In this document: positions 7,209 through 10,536 of the stretch, piece after piece | How positions within the stretch are numbered: the first letter of the stretch is position 1 | How the letters are laid out: every line of letters starts with the position of its first letter | NCBI GenBank assembly: GCA_023415075.1 | Contig: JAEZLU010000027.1 | Coordinates: 1 to 10,536, forward strand | Reading direction: 5' to 3' | DNA: 10,536 nucleotides | Source of the DNA: Bacillota bacterium | Lineage (GTDB): Bacteria; Bacillota; Negativicutes; Sporomusales; UBA7701 | Made by a program: the position numbers and the translations under genes | The notes under the pieces: model-generated | Told to the model about the DNA's origin: nothing | The model's input: the letters and a program-made list of their open reading frames with translations, nothing else | Database searches by the model: none

Positions 7209-8231
7209 TTATGCGCCAGTACCGAAAGAGCACTTCGGGTAGTGGCAAACATCGCACTCCAGGCATAAACCGCCCAGTCCCAGCTTGGCGATCATCGGCC
7301 GGGTAACCTTCTGGCCGGTAAGCACCCACGGCAGTACCAGCTCGAATACCGTCGTCTTGTGATACATTACGCAGCCCGGCAGGCCCAAGACCGGCACCTC
7401 GCCGATATAGGCCACCATCAGCATGGCTCCCGGCAGTACCGGGGCGCCATACGCCACGATGGTAGCCCCCGCCTCTTTGATGGCGCTCGGCGTGACATCG
7501 TCGGGGTCGACCGACATGCCGCCGGTTGTGAGGATGACCTCGGCGCCGCCGGCCAGAAGTTCTCTTATGGCGCCGGCGATCCGGCCCCGGTCATCGGGTA
7601 CGATGATATGATTGATGACCTGGCAGCCGAAGGCTTCGACCTTCTTCCGGACAACCGGGCCGAACTCGTCTTTTATCCGGCCGTGGTACACCTCGCTGCC
7701 GGTTGTTATCACGCCCACCCGGTAGGGGATGAACGGTCTTACCGCCATGACGCCGCTGCCGCGGGCGATTCTTTCAACAAGCGCCAGCTTTTCCTCCGCG
7801 ATAACCAGCGGCACCACCCGCACGCCGGCCAGGGTATCGCCTTTTTTCACCGGGCGGGCGTTACTCACGGTGGCGACGACTATTTCCTCCACCATGTTTA
7901 TTTGCAGCAGACGCTCTTCATTGATGACGCACAACCCGTCTGTCCGGGCGACAAGCTTGACTTTTCCTTCGGACGGCTCGGTGAGGGCCATCCCCTCCCC
8001 TTGCAGGACGCGGGCTATTCTCAGCGCGGCGTCGTCTTCATGAACCAACCCGCTGCTCAATTCCCAGACATATAAATGTTCCTTGCCCAGCTTCAAAAGC
8101 TCCGCAATATCCTGCTCGCCGACAATATGGCCTTTTTTGAACGCCGGCCCTTTGGCCTTGCCGGGGATAATCCTGGTGATATCATGGCAAAGTACGCTGC
8201 CGACGGCATCTTCGACCCTGATCATTTGCAT
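7209..8231 (-). CDS. Molybdopterin-binding (MoeA/MogA-like) protein with C-terminal Cys cluster
   Basis: The 340-residue protein has a MoCF_biosynth-type molybdopterin-binding domain at about 170-300: RVGVITTGSEV (171-181), VPDD (211-214), LTTGGMSVDPDDVTP (234-248) and GLPGCVMYHKTTVFELVLP (283-301). The first 165 residues are only loosely MoeA-like and lack its PLDGYA motif. It ends with C323-x2-C326-x2-C329-x4-C334 (CLECDVCHYPKCSFG), probably a metal site. Thus it is not a second full MoeA but a member of the shorter molybdopterin-binding group found near Mo/W-enzyme genes in anaerobes. ATG 8231 is preferred because GGGGAG lies 9 bases before it; other in-frame starts further upstream (to 8312) have no ribosome binding site, and ATG 8225 is too far from it. 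It is the first gene of the operon. Role: likely cofactor binding, metal insertion or delivery (inference). Confidence 0.88.
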   Translation of the reverse strand: MQMIRVEDAVGSVLCHDITRIIPGKAKGPAFKKGHIVGEQDIAELLKLGKEHLYVWELSSGLVHEDDAALRIARVLQGEGMALTEPSEGKVKLVARTDGLCVINEERLLQINMVEEIVVATVSNARPVKKGDTLAGVRVVPLVIAEEKLALVERIARGSGVMAVRPFIPYRVGVITTGSEVYHGRIKDEFGPVVRKKVEAFGCQVINHIIVPDDRGRIAGAIRELLAGGAEVILTTGGMSVDPDDVTPSAIKEAGATIVAYGAPVLPGAMLMVAYIGEVPVLGLPGCVMYHKTTVFELVLPWVLTGQKVTRPMIAKLGLGGLCLECDVCHYPKCSFGTGA

Positions 8232-8260
8232 AGGCAACATCTCCCCGCTAGACTTATGTG

Positions 8261-8347
8261 CTGCGAATTGACATTGCAATATCCATGCCATTGTCGCCCG
8301 CCGTTCAAACAAGGCCCCCCACCGGCAACCTCCGAGGGTTGTCGCAG
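8261..8347 (-). promoter_or_regulatory. Structured 5' leader of the molybdenum-cofactor operon (candidate riboswitch or operator)
   Basis: Between the terminator and the first operon gene lie about 185 untranslated bases. In the minus-strand RNA, CUGCGA (from 8347) can pair with UCGCAG (to 8261), closing an 87-base element. Directly inside the 5' arm sits a hairpin, CAACC/GGUUG with a 6-base loop (8341-8326). ATTGCAAT near 8280 is a perfect 8-bp palindrome. Molybdenum-cofactor operons are often controlled by the Moco/tuco riboswitch or by ModE, but I could not match either consensus with assurance, nor find a convincing sigma-A promoter. The pairing is short and could be chance. Confidence 0.3.
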
Positions 8348-8416
8348 AATGAACCAGTTATCTTCGCATTTTGACACGCATTTTCTCAAAAAAACACAAC
8401 ACCCGTCTGCAGGCAT

Positions 8417-8449
8417 AAAAAAAGGGCTGAGCGGGATTCGTCAGCCCTT
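8417..8449 (-). terminator. Rho-independent terminator after the flavin reductase gene
   Basis: On the minus strand a perfect 9-bp stem AAGGGCTGA/TCAGCCCTT with a 10-base loop is followed directly by a run of T (seven in total, two within the stem). It lies 45 bases after the flavin reductase stop. It therefore separates the right-hand unit (Rep-like, radical SAM, flavin reductase) from the molybdenum operon, which must then have its own promoter or rely on read-through. Confidence 0.88.
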
Positions 8450-8494
8450 GGCCGGACACCACCGGCCAGGTCGGCCCGTCCGGAAAATATGTGA

Positions 8495-9073
8495 TTATTG
8501 CTTCTCGCCGATTGTTCGCCCAAGCGAATATGTCCGCCCCAGACACCGGCCGACCTCGTAATAATTCTTGTCCGCCGGGCTGCAGACGAGCGCGTTCACT
8601 TTTTCCATATCCGGCAGCCCATCCGCGCCGAGGACGCCCTCCTCGGCCTTCGCGTCGACTATTTCGCCGATGAACAGGGTGTGGCTGCCGATTTCCATCA
8701 CCGTGGCGACGGCGCACTCCAGCACAAGGGGGAATTCCTCGATCCAGGGGGCGTCCACCAGCTCGCCGGCAGCCGGCGTCAGCCCGGCCATGGCGAATTT
8801 ATCGACCTCCCGGCCTGATACCAGTCCGATATAATCCACCTCGGCCGCTAACCGCGCCGGGGGGACATTGACCGTAAAAGCGCGCCGAGCCACGATATTC
8901 GCGTGCGACAGGCGCGCTTGCCGCAACGCCACGGCCACGCAGGGCGGCTCCGAGCAGCATATGCCGCACCAGGCGGCGGTCATCAGGCAGGGCGAGCCGT
9001 CCCGGTCATAGCTGCCGATGACCCACACCGGCAAAGGCATCGCCAGCGTCAGCGGCCCCAAAGATTTTTTCAT
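8495..9073 (-). CDS. Flavin reductase / flavoredoxin-family FMN-binding protein
   Basis: The 192-residue protein resembles flavoredoxin and other flavin-reductase-like proteins with a split-barrel FMN-binding fold. Seen are the N-terminal PLPVWVIGSYDRDGSPCLMT (13-32), the FMN-contact strand around SEPPCVAVALR (41-51), FTVNVPP (66-72) and the typical DKFAMAGLTP (91-100). The second half has LECAV and HTLFIGEIVDA (131-141), as in the family. Cysteines C29, C36, C39, C40 and C45 are denser than usual near the FMN site. ATG 9073 has GGAGGT 7 bases ahead. The gene lies 48 bases after the ArsS-like gene and is followed by a terminator. It probably transfers electrons via FMN in the cytoplasm; the partner is unknown. 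It could supply electrons to the adjacent radical SAM enzyme, but this is inference. Confidence 0.88.
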   Translation of the reverse strand: MKKSLGPLTLAMPLPVWVIGSYDRDGSPCLMTAAWCGICCSEPPCVAVALRQARLSHANIVARRAFTVNVPPARLAAEVDYIGLVSGREVDKFAMAGLTPAAGELVDAPWIEEFPLVLECAVATVMEIGSHTLFIGEIVDAKAEEGVLGADGLPDMEKVNALVCSPADKNYYEVGRCLGRTYSLGRTIGEKQ

Positions 9074-9121
9074 CGCCGCTACCTCCGTATTTTGCTTTTT
9101 GGGGCGGTGCTTGCCGATAGC

Positions 9122-10084
9122 TCAGCCGCATTTGCTGAAGCTCCCCTGGCAGCTGCTGCCGCTGCCGGCCGTGCAGGCAAAACAGTGATCCCCTACCCGG
9201 ATGGGCGCAGCGAGCAAATCCTTGACGCCGACCGTATGAATCGACCCCGCGACCGCCGCCGGTACCCCCAGCGCCTGGTTGAAATCGCAGTCGAACAGCC
9301 GGCCCTGCCAATCCACGCTTATCTGGCTGCGGCACATGACCCTCGCCAGATTCTGACGATTGAAACTACCGGCCAGGAGTTCCTGGTATTCGGCCAAAAG
9401 CCCCTGCCGCGCCAGGTCGGCCCGGAAACGGCCGATCGGCATATTGGTGATGGTGAAAAGGCTGTCGAACTCGATACCGAAAGCATTGCCCAGATTTTCT
9501 TTATAGGCGGCCTCGAGCTCGGCTTGCGGCCCGGGCAAAAACGCGCCGCCCGGATTGTATACCAGATGCAGCTTCAGCCCCGTGCGCTGGCTGCCGTACC
9601 CCAGAGCATTGAGCTGCTGCAGCATCTTGATGTTTCTCCCGTATACCCCCTCGCCCCGCTGGGCCGATACATTGCTTTCCAGATAGCAAGGCATCGACGA
9701 AACGATATCCACCGCGTTCGCGGCAAAAAAGGCGGGCAGGTGCTCTTTCCCCGCCTCCGTCAAAATCGCCAGGTTGGAGCGCAGCATGATGCTCTTGACC
9801 GATTTTGCCCGGCGGAGCTGGCTGATGAAATAAACCAGATGTTCGTTGGCCTCCGGCGCCCCGCCGGTGATATCGACATCGATGGCCCCGGCCTCCCGGG
9901 CAAAACGCAGGCAGGCATCCACGACCTCCCGGCTCATCGTTTCCCGGCGGTCGGGCCCCGCCTCCAGGTGGCAGTGGTTGCAGCGCAGGTTGCACTTGTA
10001 CCCCAGATTAACCTGCAGTAGTTCGACCGAATCCCTGACAACCGGCTGCCTGGCCTCATCGACATATTCGCGGAAACTGCGCAT
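9122..10084 (-). CDS. ArsS-family radical SAM/Cys-rich domain protein
   Basis: The 320-residue protein is a radical SAM enzyme of the ArsS/TIGR04167 type. The SAM-binding cluster is C31-x3-C35-x2-C38 in KCNLRCNHCHLEAGP, with TGGAPE (73-78) as the GGE-like SAM motif. The family hallmarks LVYNPGGAFLPGPQAELE (174-191) and SQISVDWQGRLFDCDFNQ (253-270) are clear. The C-terminus HCFACTAGSGSSC (300-312), with further cysteines C251, C266 and C319, is the Cys-rich tail that should hold extra iron-sulfur clusters. Characterised ArsS proteins make dimethylarsinoyl-deoxyadenosine in arsenosugar synthesis; many homologues in anaerobes have no proven substrate. No ArsM methyltransferase or selenium gene is in view, so the arsenosugar role is not supported here. 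ATG 10084 has AAGGAGT 8 bases ahead. The family is secure, the reaction open. Confidence 0.93.
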   Translation of the reverse strand: MRSFREYVDEARQPVVRDSVELLQVNLGYKCNLRCNHCHLEAGPDRRETMSREVVDACLRFAREAGAIDVDITGGAPEANEHLVYFISQLRRAKSVKSIMLRSNLAILTEAGKEHLPAFFAANAVDIVSSMPCYLESNVSAQRGEGVYGRNIKMLQQLNALGYGSQRTGLKLHLVYNPGGAFLPGPQAELEAAYKENLGNAFGIEFDSLFTITNMPIGRFRADLARQGLLAEYQELLAGSFNRQNLARVMCRSQISVDWQGRLFDCDFNQALGVPAAVAGSIHTVGVKDLLAAPIRVGDHCFACTAGSGSSCQGSFSKCG

Positions 10085-10140
10085 GTTTGCCCACTCCTTT
10101 TTCCTGTGTGATATTATCCTCTCGGCCCGTTCCCCGCAGC

Positions 10141-10536
10141 TCAGACGGGTTTCTCCTCCGGCGGCGCGAACCTGAAAACCGGCTCCTTTTCGCGTAGCGC
10201 CCTGGCCGCCTGGCCGGTCGTCACCTCAAACCAGACCCCTTCGACCCTACGGCCGGAAAAAGTCGGCCCAAAGCGGACGAATATCTCGTCGTCCCAGTCG
10301 TAAATCTCCTGCAGCGACGGTTCCAAAACCCGCAGTTTCAGTTGGCCGTACGAGTACCGCGTATGGGCCAGCCCCAACTGCTCCATCAGCTCGGGAATAC
10401 TGTACTCGACCACCCCGGCCCCTCGCCGCGGCCAGATAATATCGAAGACCGCCATGGTGTGCTTACCTTTGTATTGGATGCCCCGCACCAGCTGGCGGTC
10501 GGTGTCGTCCGGTCCGATAGCGGCTATCAGCCTGAG
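10141..10536 (-). CDS. Rep_3-family (plasmid RepB-like) initiator winged-helix protein, N-terminus outside window
   Basis: The reading frame is open to the right edge, giving 131 visible residues before the stop. An apparent GTG at 10488 is internal-looking, because similarity to the family begins upstream of it and it has no ribosome binding site. The segment YKGKHTMAVFDIIW, then EYSIPELMEQLGL, then YGQLKLRVLEPSLQEI and GRRVEGVWFEV has the order and spacing of the second winged-helix domain of Rep_3 plasmid initiators: a helix ending in the ELREKLG-like motif, an R/K-x-VL-x-PA-like helix ending in EI, and a beta wing with GRKV-x-x-F. In plasmids this protein binds origin iterons; in a chromosome it may be a domesticated or prophage/plasmid-derived DNA-binding protein. 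The stop is 56 bases before the radical SAM gene. I call the fold with good confidence; replication activity is not shown. Confidence 0.7.
   Translation of the reverse strand, partial: LRLIAAIGPDDTDRQLVRGIQYKGKHTMAVFDIIWPRRGAGVVEYSIPELMEQLGLAHTRYSYGQLKLRVLEPSLQEIYDWDDEIFVRFGPTFSGRRVEGVWFEVTTGQAARALREKEPVFRFAPPEEKPV

Noticed and set aside
8350..8400. Promoter candidates for the Mo operon (TTGAGA or TTGTGT with TGTCAAAAT)
   Set aside because: Spacings are 18-20 bases with poor -10 matches; AT-rich sequence here partly belongs to the region just past the terminator.
8903..10021. Plus-strand open frame of 372 codons opposite the radical SAM and flavin reductase genes
   Set aside because: It spans two convincing minus-strand genes and its product resembles no domain; it is explained by codon bias of the opposite strand.
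10085..10140. Possible promoter (TAATAT at 10116-10111, minus strand) before the radical SAM gene
   Set aside because: The -10-like hexamer is reasonable but no -35-like sequence is found at 16-18 bases, so I do not annotate it.
1..10536. CRISPR arrays, tRNA/rRNA genes, insertion sequences, att sites
   Set aside because: No regularly spaced repeats, cloverleaf-like or rRNA-like sequence, transposase motifs or terminal inverted repeats were seen by eye on either strand.

Overview
This window looks like GC-rich bacterial chromosome, and every gene I can support reads on the minus strand. The mix of molybdenum-cofactor genes, a DUF169-ferredoxin protein, a CCG-type iron-sulfur protein, an ArsS-like radical SAM enzyme and strong GGAGG-type ribosome binding sites suggests an anaerobic Firmicute. 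A high-GC Negativicutes/Sporomusaceae-type or clostridial lineage fits best. That placement is inference; no taxonomic marker is present.

Right end (about 10536 down to 8417): a plasmid-type Rep_3 replication-initiator winged-helix protein enters from the right edge without its N-terminus. It is followed by an ArsS-family radical SAM/Cys-rich protein and a flavoredoxin-like flavin reductase. A clear rho-independent hairpin closes this unit.

Left part (8416 down to 1): after a roughly 185-base leader with some predicted RNA structure, nine genes follow with short gaps of about 5 to 52 bases, so they are very probably one operon. In transcription order they are: a molybdopterin-binding protein with a C-terminal Cys motif, moeA, mobA, a DUF2064/CofC-like transferase, a GlpC/HdrD-like double-CCG iron-sulfur protein, a DUF169 protein fused to a 2[4Fe-4S] ferredoxin, a Cys-tailed GNAT acetyltransferase, a PhnP-like metallo-beta-lactamase-fold phosphodiesterase, and moaA (running off the left edge).

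The recognised steps are GTP cyclisation (MoaA), molybdenum insertion (MoeA and probably the MoeA-like protein) and guanylylation to the bis-MGD precursor (MobA). Five further genes (transferase, two iron-sulfur proteins, GNAT, PhnP-like) sit inside this set with no textbook role in cofactor synthesis. They are the most interesting content: a possible accessory redox/modification module tied to molybdenum or tungsten enzymes. There is no gene-free stretch longer than 300 bases.
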